Assembly: GCA_963665195.1 (NCBI GenBank)
Contig: OY762070.1
Coordinates: 4,340,001 to 4,404,000 of the forward strand
Origin: VXYL01 sp963665195
GTDB taxonomy: Bacteria; Pseudomonadota; Gammaproteobacteria; Pseudomonadales; Azotimanducaceae
Length of the DNA: 64,000 nucleotides
Direction: 5' to 3'
Part shown: piece by piece, positions 43,489 to 51,910 of the stretch
Position numbering within the stretch: position 1 is the first letter of the stretch
Layout of the letters: each line of letters opens with the position of its first letter
The notes under the pieces: model-generated
Told to the model about the DNA's origin: nothing
What the model saw: only the letters and a program-made list of their open reading frames with translations
Database searches by the model: none
Made by a program: the position numbers and the translations under genes

Positions 43489-44940
43489 ATGCCCGATCCG
43501 CGCATCCTTGATGAGCTTCGCCGCGCACTGCCCGCGGACGCGCTCATCACCGCAGAGGACGCCGTGCGCCCGTTCGAGACGGATGGTCTGACGGCCATAC
43601 GCGAACGGCCGTGGGCCGTGGCCCTGCCGGAGAACACCGCGCAGGTGCGCACCGCCATGCGCATCTGCCGGGAGCACGACGTGCCCATCGTCACCCGCGG
43701 CGCCGGTACGGGCCTGTCCGGCGGGGCGCGGCCGCTGAAGGACGGCCTGCTGCTGGTCCTCTCGAAGATGAACCGCATCACCGAGATCGACTTGGACGCC
43801 TGCACCGCTACCGTCGAACCCGGCGTCACCAATCTGTCGATCAGCCAAGCGGTGCGCGAGCACGGTTTGTTCTACGCCCCCGACCCGTCTTCGCAGATCG
43901 CCTGCAGCATCGGCGGCAACGTCGCGGAGAACTCGGGCGGCGTGCATTGCCTGAAGTACGGTCTCACCGTTCACAACGTGCTTGGCCTGCGCGTGCAGAC
44001 CTACGAGGGCGACGAGCTGGTGCTCGGCGGCAAGGGCTTGGAGACGCCCGGGCTCGATCTGATGGCCGCGATGATCGGCTCCGAGGGGATGCTCGGCGTC
44101 GTCACCGAGGTGATCGTCAAGCTGTTGCCGTTGCCGTTGGCGAAGCGCGTGCTGCTGGCTGCCTTCGACGATTTGCAGGACGCTGGCGACGCGGTGGGCG
44201 CGATCATCGCCGAAGGCATCGTCCCGGCGGGGCTGGAGATGATGGATAGCCCGGCGATTCGCGCCGCCGAGGACTTCGCCCGCGCCGGCTATCCCCGCGA
44301 TGCGGCGGCGATCCTGCTCTGCGAGCTCGACGGCACCGAGCAGCAGGTGGCGGCGGACTGCGATCGCGTCGAGGCGGTGCTGGCCGCGCACCGAGGCCGG
44401 GTGCGGGTCGCCGCCGACGAAACGGCCCAGGAGCGGCTCTGGAAGGGGCGCAAGTCGGCGTTTCCCGCCATGGGCCGCATCGCCCCGGATTACTACTGCA
44501 TGGACGGCACGATTCCTCGTGGCGAACTCGGACGCGTGCTCGGCGACATCGCCCGGCTTGCCGAGGACTACCGCCTGCAGGTGGCGAACGTGTTCCACGC
44601 CGGCGACGGCAATCTGCACCCGCTGATCCTCTACGACGCCAACCAGCCCGGCGAGCTTGAACGGGCGGAGGCGCTGGGCGGGCGCATCCTGGCGCTCTGC
44701 GTGGAGGTCGGCGGCACGGTCACCGGCGAGCACGGCGTCGGCATGGAGAAGCTGGACTCGATGTGCGTGCAGTTCGATGCGGGGGAACTCGCCCAGTTCC
44801 ACCGCCTGAAGGCCGCTTTCGATCCGGCGGGGAAGATGAACCCCGGCAAGGCCGTGCCGACTCTGGCGCGCTGTTCGGAGCTTGGCGGGATGCACGTGCA
44901 TGGCGGCCAAGTGCCGCATCCGGAACTGGAACGGTTCTGA
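43489..44940 (+). CDS. glcD: Glycolate oxidase subunit GlcD (FAD-linked)
   Basis: A 483-residue FAD-linked oxidase, the catalytic subunit that turns glycolate into glyoxylate. The FAD domain has VTRGAGTGLSGGARPL and CSIGGNVAENSGGVHCLKYG; the C-terminal FAD-linked oxidase domain has NVFHAGDGNLHPLILYD and VTGEHGVGMEKLDSM. The ATG at 43489 gives the family start (PDPRILDELRRALPADAL). It is followed by glcE with a two-base gap and by glcF. Confidence 0.94.
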   Translation: MPDPRILDELRRALPADALITAEDAVRPFETDGLTAIRERPWAVALPENTAQVRTAMRICREHDVPIVTRGAGTGLSGGARPLKDGLLLVLSKMNRITEIDLDACTATVEPGVTNLSISQAVREHGLFYAPDPSSQIACSIGGNVAENSGGVHCLKYGLTVHNVLGLRVQTYEGDELVLGGKGLETPGLDLMAAMIGSEGMLGVVTEVIVKLLPLPLAKRVLLAAFDDLQDAGDAVGAIIAEGIVPAGLEMMDSPAIRAAEDFARAGYPRDAAAILLCELDGTEQQVAADCDRVEAVLAAHRGRVRVAADETAQERLWKGRKSAFPAMGRIAPDYYCMDGTIPRGELGRVLGDIARLAEDYRLQVANVFHAGDGNLHPLILYDANQPGELERAEALGGRILALCVEVGGTVTGEHGVGMEKLDSMCVQFDAGELAQFHRLKAAFDPAGKMNPGKAVPTLARCSELGGMHVHGGQVPHPELERF

Positions 44941-44942
44941 GC

Positions 44943-45959
44943 GTGGACCGCGCCGAAGACTTGGTCGCCGAGGTCGCGGAGAGTCGTCGGCACGGCCGTA
45001 CGCTAAGCATCGTCGGCCACGGCAGCAAGGCTGCGTTGGGGGCGCCGGCGGGCGATGCGCGACTATGCACGACGGACCACGTTGGCATCCTCGACTACCG
45101 GCCGCAGGAGTTGGTGGTGACGGCCCGCGCCGGTACGCCCCTCGACGAGTTGGCGGATGTCGTGGCCAGCGAGGGTCAGCTCTTGCCGTTCGACCCGCCC
45201 CGCTTCGCCGGCAAGGGCACCCTGGGAGGCGCGATCGCCAGCGGCCTGTCCGGACCGGCGCGGCCTTGGCGCGGCAGCGTCCGGGATGCCCTGCTCGGTG
45301 TCGAGATCGTCAATGGCCTCGGCGAACGGCTGCGCTTCGGCGGCAGCGTGATGAAGAATGTCGCCGGCTACGACGTTTCGCGGCTGATGGCCGGCGCACG
45401 CGGCACGCTGGGGCTGATGCTGAGCGCCAGCGTGCGCCTGCTGCCGAGGCCCGCCGTGGAAGAGACCTTCGCGCGCCGCTGCGCTGCCGACGAGGCATTC
45501 GAGCTCTGCCGCGACTGGCTGCGCAGGCCGCTGCCCATATCGGCAACGTGCCATGCAGGGGGCGTTCTGCATGTGCGCTTGGCGGGCAGCGGCGGGGAAG
45601 TGGCCAGCGCCCGTGCGGCGATGGACTTGCCGGAACCCGGCGACGACGGCCTGTGGGATTCGGTCCGCGATCATTCCCACGGCTTCTTTGATGAGGCGCC
45701 AGCGCTGACGCGGGTCTCGCTTCCCCGCGGCGCCGCGTACCCCGCTGCTGTTGGCGATCGTGCGCTGGTCGAGTGGGGCGGCTGCCAAGCCTGGTGGCGC
45801 AGTGCCCCGGGCGGCGATGCTTTGCCGCCCGGCGCACTCGTGAGGTCGTTCAGCGGCGCGGTCGCCGTGCATGCCACGGACGCGACAGCGAAGTACGCAG
45901 CCAGACTGAAGACCGCGTTCGATCCGGACGGCCTCTTTAACCCGGGCCTCCCCGTCTGA
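44943..45959 (+). CDS. glcE: Glycolate oxidase FAD-binding subunit GlcE
   Basis: A 338-residue FAD-binding subunit of glycolate oxidase. It starts at a GTG just after glcD (VDRAEDLVAEVAESR). Family motifs are IVGHGSKAALGAPAGDAR, GKGTLGGAIASGLSGPARPW, and GSVMKNVAGYDVSRLMAGAR. The C-terminus (KTAFDPDGLFNPGLPV) is standard. The stop overlaps the glcF ATG (TGATG). The GTG start may lower output relative to glcD. Confidence 0.92.
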   Translation: MDRAEDLVAEVAESRRHGRTLSIVGHGSKAALGAPAGDARLCTTDHVGILDYRPQELVVTARAGTPLDELADVVASEGQLLPFDPPRFAGKGTLGGAIASGLSGPARPWRGSVRDALLGVEIVNGLGERLRFGGSVMKNVAGYDVSRLMAGARGTLGLMLSASVRLLPRPAVEETFARRCAADEAFELCRDWLRRPLPISATCHAGGVLHVRLAGSGGEVASARAAMDLPEPGDDGLWDSVRDHSHGFFDEAPALTRVSLPRGAAYPAAVGDRALVEWGGCQAWWRSAPGGDALPPGALVRSFSGAVAVHATDATAKYAARLKTAFDPDGLFNPGLPV

Positions 45960-47128
45960 TGCAGACGCGCATCGCCGCCGACGTGCTGGCGACGGATCGC
46001 GGGCGGCGCGCCGACGAGATCCTGCGCAGCTGCGTCCACTGCGGCTTTTGCAACGCCACCTGCCCGACCTACCAGGTGCGCGGCGACGAACTCGACGGCC
46101 CGCGCGGGCGCATCTACCTCATCAAGGGCCTGCTGGAATCAGGCACCGGCGATGCGGTGGCGCGAACCCACTTGGACCGCTGCCTCACCTGCCGCGCCTG
46201 CGAGACCACTTGCCCGTCGGGCGTCCGCTACGGCGAACTCGCCGAGATCGGTCGCGAGATGCTCGAAGAGAGCGCGCCGAGCCGCGGCTTGCTGCGGCGT
46301 CTGCTGCTCGCCGTCGCGCCCCGCCCGCGCTGGCTCGCCCTGCTGACTGCCCTTGGCAGACCGTTCCGCGCCCTGCTGCCGCGTCGCTATCGACGCCTGC
46401 TGCGCCCGCCTCCGAAGACGGCGCCGCTGCCCAGCGGAGGTCGCGTGCTGCTCTGGCAAGGTTGCGTGCAGCGTGTGGTTACGCCGGAAGTGAACGCTCA
46501 CCTCGCACGGCTCCTAGAGGCGCGCGGCTTGGCCCCGTTCGCGATGGAAGCCGAGGCCTGCTGCGGCGGCCTGGCCTTGCACCTCGGCGCCTCGGAGCAG
46601 GCGCGGGAGGCGATGCGGCGCAATCTGGATGCCATTGCCGGCGCGGGCGAAGTGGATGCGATCGTGTCCACGGCCAGCGGTTGCGGCGTGACCCTCAAGG
46701 ACTACGCCCGGCTGATGGACGAGCCGGCAGCGGACGCCTTCGCTGCGAAGGTGCGCGACGCCGCGGAGTTGCTGGCCGACTTCACTTTCAGCAAGCGACC
46801 CGTGGCCGGGCGCGAGGTGCGCAAGGTGGCTTGGCATCCGCCCTGCACGCTGCAGCACGGGCAGCGTCTCGTAGGCGTGGCCGAGGGCATCCTGGCCGAA
46901 ACGGGCTACGAACTGCTGCCGGTGGCCGATTCCCACCTCTGCTGCGGCTCGGCGGGCAGCTACAGCCTGCTGCAGCCGACGCTCGCGAACGAACTCAAGA
47001 CGCGCAAGGCGCGCGAGCTAGCGCGCCACGGCCCGGACGTCGTCGCCACCGCCAACATCGGCTGCCAGACCCACTTGGCAGATGCCTTGGGGGTGCCGGT
47101 GGTGCATTGGCTTGAACTGATCGAATAA
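45959..47128 (+). CDS. glcF: Glycolate oxidase iron-sulphur subunit GlcF
   Basis: A 389-residue electron-transfer subunit. Two 4Fe-4S motifs, CVHCGFCNATCPTY and CLTCRACETTCPSG, are followed by two CCG domains (EACCGGLALHLGAS; HLCCGSAGSYSLLQP). It passes electrons from GlcDE to the quinone pool at the inner membrane. It completes glcDEF; a glycerate-kinase-like gene elsewhere in the window could serve the same glycolate pathway. The ATG overlaps the glcE stop. Confidence 0.95.
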   Translation: MQTRIAADVLATDRGRRADEILRSCVHCGFCNATCPTYQVRGDELDGPRGRIYLIKGLLESGTGDAVARTHLDRCLTCRACETTCPSGVRYGELAEIGREMLEESAPSRGLLRRLLLAVAPRPRWLALLTALGRPFRALLPRRYRRLLRPPPKTAPLPSGGRVLLWQGCVQRVVTPEVNAHLARLLEARGLAPFAMEAEACCGGLALHLGASEQAREAMRRNLDAIAGAGEVDAIVSTASGCGVTLKDYARLMDEPAADAFAAKVRDAAELLADFTFSKRPVAGREVRKVAWHPPCTLQHGQRLVGVAEGILAETGYELLPVADSHLCCGSAGSYSLLQPTLANELKTRKARELARHGPDVVATANIGCQTHLADALGVPVVHWLELIE

Positions 47129-47145
47129 CGTCGCAGGGCAGGTTC

Positions 47146-47805
47146 TCAGCCAGAGCTGTCGCGCTCGTCGATGAGCCGCGCCACCAAGTCCTCGGCTGCG
47201 TCGATGGCGAGCTTCCGGCTCGCCATGTTGATGACGTACTTGTCGTCCACGACGAGCGCCGGAACGGCCGCCAGCTGCAACTCGCGGAACCGCTGCTCGG
47301 CAGTTTCCAAGCGCCGGGCCACCGCAGGCGAGGCGAACAGCCGCAGGAAGGTCTCTCGGTCGACGCCGTGGCCGTCCACGAAGTCTGCGAAATCCTGCTC
47401 AGACGCGAAGCGCCTGTTGCGGTCGTGGTAGGCGTCGAAGATGCGCTCGTGGTTCGCTTCCACCGCCCGAGCGCGTTCCAGCGCGAAGTAGGCCTTCGCA
47501 TACAGGCGTTCCATCGCGGTCGTCGTGATGTGGAGCTGCTTGAACGTCGCGCCTTCGGGCAGGTCCGGGTACCAGTCGGCCAGACGCTGCTCGAAGCTGC
47601 GGCAGTGCGGGCAGGTGTAGGAGAAGAAGGACACCACTTCCACGTCGCCGCTGCCGCCCGGCCGGTCGAGTTCCTCGAACGGCGCCTCGCTGCCGCCGCC
47701 GAGGCCGTAGTACAGCCCGAAGACCGCGAGCGCCGCCACCAGGACGAGGACGGCGACCACGATGCCGCTCCTGATGCTGGCGACGTTGTCCTTGCGTTTG
47801 ACCAT
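47146..47805 (-). CDS. dsbA: Thiol:disulfide interchange protein, DsbA family
   Basis: A 219-residue periplasmic oxidoreductase tethered by an N-terminal span (residues ~14-33, GIVVAVLVLVAALAVFGLYY). The active site is SYTCPHCRSFE (CPHC, as in E. coli DsbA), with cis-proline in LAAVPALVV. The thioredoxin fold with a helical insert fits DsbA. It would form disulfide bonds in exported proteins. It is convergent with glcF, with 17 bases between, and divergent from the glutaredoxin gene. Confidence 0.9.
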   Translation of the reverse strand: MVKRKDNVASIRSGIVVAVLVLVAALAVFGLYYGLGGGSEAPFEELDRPGGSGDVEVVSFFSYTCPHCRSFEQRLADWYPDLPEGATFKQLHITTTAMERLYAKAYFALERARAVEANHERIFDAYHDRNRRFASEQDFADFVDGHGVDRETFLRLFASPAVARRLETAEQRFRELQLAAVPALVVDDKYVINMASRKLAIDAAEDLVARLIDERDSSG

Positions 47806-47880
47806 CGGCGCACTCCCGTTCGCGACCGGCGTCGACGGAGTTTAAACTGCCGCCCGCAGCCAAGACGATCAGGGTCGGCC

Positions 47881-48132
47881 ATGGCCGAGAGCTACGTCCT
47901 CTACCAATACGACAGTTGCCCGTTCTGCGCCCGGGTGCGGCGCTTCCTCGATGCCCACGGCATCGACCTGCCCATGCGCGACACGCTGCGCGACGCCGCC
48001 GCGTTCCGCGAGCTGCTGATGGGCGGCGGCCGCGGCACCGTGCCGTGCCTGCGCATCGAAACGGATGCGGGCGACGTGTCCTGGCTGTACGAATCGGCAG
48101 ACATCATGGACTACCTGGTCGCGCGGCGGTGA
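47881..48132 (+). CDS. Glutaredoxin
   Basis: An 83-residue glutaredoxin with active site SCPFCARV, a TVPCLRI segment in place of the usual TVPxxxI, and YESADIMDYL at the end as in glutaredoxin-like glutathione-binding proteins. It may use glutathione to reduce disulfides or bind iron-sulphur clusters. The ATG at 47881 fits the fold start; a longer frame to 47368 is the shadow of dsbA. Confidence 0.88.
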   Translation: MAESYVLYQYDSCPFCARVRRFLDAHGIDLPMRDTLRDAAAFRELLMGGGRGTVPCLRIETDAGDVSWLYESADIMDYLVARR

Positions 48133-48245
48133 GCGCATCGGCCGCCGGTCCACCGCTTCTCCGCAGGCTTCTCGCAGTGGTCTGAAGTTGCTTCTTCCAA
48201 CAAAAATACAGGATATTCAACCAAGGAGCGTGGTACGTTAGCAAC

Positions 48246-49250
48246 ATGGTTGACGAACGGCAGCACAACGGTTCGCCGACGGCTCTGCTCCCCGGTCTCT
48301 TCCTGGATGCCGGGGACGGTACCGGTCATCGCGACACCACTCACGCGACTCAAGCCACCCACGCCACCAGCGGCCTGATTGACAGCCGGTGCCTGGCCGC
48401 AGACGGCACGCCGCGGCTGCCCCACATCGCCTACGACGAAGACGGCTATCCCTACGACGACGGCGAGCCCTTGGGACAGAACCAGCAACAGATCGCGCAG
48501 CTCCTCTACGCCGCCCCGGCGCTGCAGGCTCTGTTCGAAGAGCGCGATCAGGGCGCTTTCGTGGGCTGCGACATGTTCATCTACCCGCGTCGGCACCGCA
48601 GCGGCGTCGCGCCGGACCTCTTCGTCGCCTTCGGCGCAGACGCGAGCCGCACCGACCGCTTGTCCTACAAGCTCTTCGAGGGCGAGCCTGTGCCATCCTT
48701 CGTGATGGAGGTGCTGTCGGGCAGCACCGCGGATGAGGACCTCGGCCCGAAACGCAACGTCTACGCCAGGATGGGCATCGCCGAGTACTGGCTGTTCGAC
48801 CCCGTGGGCGGGGACATCCCCGGCTTGCCGGATCGCGTCGCCGGCTACCGCCTTGTCGAAGGCGAGTACCAGCCGATCGCGCCGCTGCCGGAAGGGCGCG
48901 GCTGTCCGAGCGGCGTGCTCGGCTTGGAGTTGCGCGCCGAGGGCGCCAACCTGCGCTTCCACGATCCGCGCACCGGCCAGGACCTCCTGCTCCACGGGGA
49001 GGAGCGTGCTGGCAGAATGGCGGAAGCCGCGGGCCGCAAGGCGGAAGCAGCAGCCCGCGAGGTGGCCGAGGAGCGGGCTGCGGAAGCCGAGGAGCGGGCT
49101 GCGGAAGAGGTCGCCGCCCGACAAGCGGCGGAGCAGCGAGCTGCGGATGCCGAGGAGCGCGTCGCCCAAGAAGCCGCAGCCCGGAAGGCGGCCGAAGCCG
49201 AAATCGAGCGGCTGAGACGCCTCTATGGCGACGATCAAGCAGCGCCGTAG
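48246..49250 (+). CDS. Uma2-family (DUF820) PD-(D/E)XK-like protein with coiled-coil tail
   Basis: A 334-residue protein. Residues ~50-240 form a Uma2-type restriction-endonuclease fold: SGVAPDLFVAF (acidic residue), FVMEVLSGSTADEDLGPKRN (E and K) and YARMGIAEYWLFDPVGGD. The last ~75 residues are a long Ala/Glu/Arg coiled coil (AAREVAEERAAEAEERAAEE). Uma2 genes are multicopy in cyanobacteria and environmental bacteria; their targets are unknown. A degraded copy follows, overlapping its end by 26 bases. AAGGAGC lies ~16 bases before the ATG. Confidence 0.85.
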   Translation: MVDERQHNGSPTALLPGLFLDAGDGTGHRDTTHATQATHATSGLIDSRCLAADGTPRLPHIAYDEDGYPYDDGEPLGQNQQQIAQLLYAAPALQALFEERDQGAFVGCDMFIYPRRHRSGVAPDLFVAFGADASRTDRLSYKLFEGEPVPSFVMEVLSGSTADEDLGPKRNVYARMGIAEYWLFDPVGGDIPGLPDRVAGYRLVEGEYQPIAPLPEGRGCPSGVLGLELRAEGANLRFHDPRTGQDLLLHGEERAGRMAEAAGRKAEAAAREVAEERAAEAEERAAEEVAARQAAEQRAADAEERVAQEAAARKAAEAEIERLRRLYGDDQAAP

Positions 49251-49659
49251 CAGCTTGGGCCGCAAGTTGGAGCAAGGCGCGTCGCGCCCGGCGGCCCTCG
49301 CGGCGGACGGCACCCCGCGGCTGCCCCGCGTCGCCCACGACGAAGACGGCTACCCCTACGACGACGGCGCACCGTTGGGCGAGAACCAGAATCAGATCGC
49401 GCAAATCCTCTACGCCGCCCCTGCGCTGGAAGCGCTGTTGGAGGAGCGACCCGGCAATGCGTTCGTGGGCTGCGGTATGTTCGTCGCGCCGAGGGAATCA
49501 ACCTGCGCATGGGCGATGCCCGGACGGGAGAGGATCTCCTGACCTATCAGGAGGAACACACTCGCAGACTGGCGGCGAGGGGCGGCACGGAAGGCGGACG
49601 AGCGGCGGAGGGCGGAAGCCGAGCGGCGGATGGCCGAAGCCAAGCGGGAGATAGCCTGA
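49225..49659 (+). pseudogene. Degraded second Uma2 copy
   Basis: The ATG at 49225, inside the end of the first Uma2 gene, opens a frame with ALAADGTPRLPRVAHDEDGY, PYDDGAPLGENQNQIAQILY and AFVGCGMFV, matching the first copy. Then the catalytic core is missing: the next match, AEGINLRMGDARTGEDLLTY, equals the region after the core in the first copy (AEGANLRFHDPRTGQDLLLH) and is in another frame. A deletion of about 0.4 kb with a frame change is the simplest reading. A 105-residue product is possible but would lack the nuclease residues. Confidence 0.75.
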
Positions 49660-49736
49660 TCGAGCGTTTTGCAGCGCCCCGAGGTTGAACCGATCATCCG
49701 TCATTCGTTGGGCCGTAGCGGCGCGGTGCGCCATCG

Positions 49737-49742
49737 GGTAGA
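49737..49742 (+). promoter_or_regulatory. Candidate -10 element for prc
   Basis: TAGAGT at 49737-49742 lies 34 bases before the prc ATG and resembles the TAGAAT/TATAGA elements seen before other genes in this window. No clear -35 was found. Confidence 0.25.
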
Positions 49743-49776
49743 GTCGCCGTCCTTCGCTCGTTCGTACCGAGGACCG

Positions 49777-51888
49777 ATGACCTATCGCCGACTCGCCGCC
49801 GTTGCGGCGCTCGCCGCCGCCACCGCAGCCGCGGACTTGGCCACCCCTGCAACCGCCGATGACGTCGAACTTCAGCCGCTCGACTCGCATCCGCGCACCA
49901 GCGTCGCGGTCGTGGACAGGCTGCGCCATCACCATTTCGAGTCGAAGCCCTTGGACGATGCGGCGTCCAGCGAGGTCTTCGACAACTACCTGAGCTTCCT
50001 GGACCCCAAGCGCAGCCATTTTCGCGCCGCCGACGTGGCCGAGCTGGAGCAATACCGCCACGAGCTTGACGATGCCTTGCAAGACGGCGACCTGACCCCG
50101 GCGTTCGCCATCTACAACCGCTTCCACCAGCGGGCGCTCGAACGCGTCGAGCACGACATCGCGCTGCTGAAGGGGGGCATCGAGCAGTTCGACTTCACCT
50201 TGGACGAGAGCGTGGCGCTGGACCGGGACGACGCGCTCTGGCCGGAGACCGAGGAACAGGCCGAGGACCTCTGGCGGCAGTCGCTCAAGGCCGCCGCGCT
50301 TGGCGCGAAGCTGGCCGGCGAGCCTGCGGAGGAGATCGCCGAGGCGCTCACCAAGCGGGTGGGCAACCGGCTGCGCAGCCTGCGCCAGACGCAGAGCGAG
50401 GATGTGTTCCAAGGCTACATGAACGCCTTCGCCCGCATCTACGACGACTACACGCAGTACTTCTCGCCGCGCACCTCGGAGAACTTCAACATCGCCATGT
50501 CGCTGTCCCTCGAAGGCATCGGCGCCGTGCTCGGCCGCAAGGACGAATACACCGTGGTGCAGAGCCTGGTGAAGGGCGGTCCGGCGGATCTCGACGGCGA
50601 CCTCAAGCCGAACGAGCGCATCGTCGCGGTGGGGCATAGCGAGCGCGAGCCGTTCGTCGACATCGTCGGCTGGCGCATCGACAAGGTGGTGCAGCTCATT
50701 CGCGGCCCGAAGGGCAAGGCCGTGCGCCTCAAGGTGATGCCGGAGAACAACGATGCGACGCAGACCCGCATCGTCACCATCGTGCGCAACGTGGTGAAAC
50801 TCGAGGAGCAGGCCGCGAGCAAGTCGACCATGCAGGTGGAGCACGGTGGCCGGGAGTACAGCGTCGGCATCGTCGACGTGCCCACGTTCTACATGGACTT
50901 CAAGGCGCTGCGCGAAGGCGATCCGAACTATCGCAGCACCACCCGCGATGTCGCCAAGCTGATCGACGAGTTGCAGGCGGAAGGCATCGATGCGCTGCTG
51001 ATCGACCTGCGCAGCAACGGCGGCGGCTCCTTGCAGGAAGCGCGGGAACTCACGGGCCTCTTCCTCGAGACCGGACCGGTGGTGCAGGTCTCGGACCTGA
51101 GCCGCACCGCGGTGCTCGCCGACATGGACGATGCGGTGGTTTGGAATGGCCCGCTCGCCGTGCTGGTGAACCAGCTCTCGGCGTCCGCATCGGAGATCTT
51201 CGCCGGTGCGATCCAGGACTACGGCATCGGTGTGATCGTCGGCAGCCAGACCTTCGGCAAGGGCACCGTGCAGACGCTGATCCCGCTGCAAAGCGGCGAA
51301 CTCAAGGTCACCGAACGCATGTACTACCGCGTCTCCGGCGAAGGCACGGAGCGCAACGGCATCGTCCCGGACATCGCGTTTCCATCGCCGGATCCGCGCT
51401 GGGACGAACGCCGCAGCTTGGACGAGATCGGCGGCGCCATCGCCATCGACATCGCCCGCGTCGAGCCGCTGACGTTCCCCGTCGCGGACAAGGTCGCGCC
51501 GCTGCTGGACATGCTCCGGGCGCGCCACGAGGCGCGCACTGCGGACGATCCGGAGTTCGGCTACCTGCGCGCCCGCAAGGAGTACGTCGAGCGCCTGCAG
51601 AAGCGCACGCATCTGTCGCTCAAGGAGGAAGCCCGCATCGCCGAGAAGGAGGCCGACGACGCGTGGGTGCTGGAAGTGGAGAACGCGCTGCTGGTCGCCC
51701 GCGGCGAGGAACCCGCCGTCGATCTCGACGAGTTCAACTCGCGCCGGGAGGCCGCCGAGGATGATCGCGATAAAGACACCGCGCTGCGCGAGACGGCCAA
51801 CATTCTGGCGGACCTGATCGAACTCACGCAGCCCCTGGCAGTGGCGGAGAGCCGTTCGCTGCCCAGCACCGAGGCGACGGTGCAGTAG
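49777..51888 (+). CDS. prc: Carboxy-terminal (tail-specific) processing protease Prc/Tsp
   Basis: A 703-residue periplasmic serine protease of family S41 with a signal peptide (YRRLAAVAALAAATAAA). An N-terminal helical domain is followed by a PDZ domain (ALSLEGIGAVLGRKDEYTVV-type region, GGPADLDGDLKPNERIVAVG). The catalytic region has LLIDLRSNGGGSLQEA, the nucleophile in LVNQLSASASEIFAG and Lys in TFGKGTVQTL. DUF3340 forms the C-terminus. It degrades proteins with nonpolar C-termini. The ATG at 49777 follows GAGGA; upstream frame to 49669 lacks similarity. Confidence 0.93.
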   Translation: MTYRRLAAVAALAAATAAADLATPATADDVELQPLDSHPRTSVAVVDRLRHHHFESKPLDDAASSEVFDNYLSFLDPKRSHFRAADVAELEQYRHELDDALQDGDLTPAFAIYNRFHQRALERVEHDIALLKGGIEQFDFTLDESVALDRDDALWPETEEQAEDLWRQSLKAAALGAKLAGEPAEEIAEALTKRVGNRLRSLRQTQSEDVFQGYMNAFARIYDDYTQYFSPRTSENFNIAMSLSLEGIGAVLGRKDEYTVVQSLVKGGPADLDGDLKPNERIVAVGHSEREPFVDIVGWRIDKVVQLIRGPKGKAVRLKVMPENNDATQTRIVTIVRNVVKLEEQAASKSTMQVEHGGREYSVGIVDVPTFYMDFKALREGDPNYRSTTRDVAKLIDELQAEGIDALLIDLRSNGGGSLQEARELTGLFLETGPVVQVSDLSRTAVLADMDDAVVWNGPLAVLVNQLSASASEIFAGAIQDYGIGVIVGSQTFGKGTVQTLIPLQSGELKVTERMYYRVSGEGTERNGIVPDIAFPSPDPRWDERRSLDEIGGAIAIDIARVEPLTFPVADKVAPLLDMLRARHEARTADDPEFGYLRARKEYVERLQKRTHLSLKEEARIAEKEADDAWVLEVENALLVARGEEPAVDLDEFNSRREAAEDDRDKDTALRETANILADLIELTQPLAVAESRSLPSTEATVQ

Positions 51889-51910
51889 CGGCTTCGGCAA
51901 CCTTTTCGAC

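Noticed and set aside
48187..48218. Possible promoter before the Uma2 gene (TTGCTT ... GATATT)
   Set aside because: Spacing of 20 bases and weak hexamers; the AT-rich stretch is suggestive but not enough.
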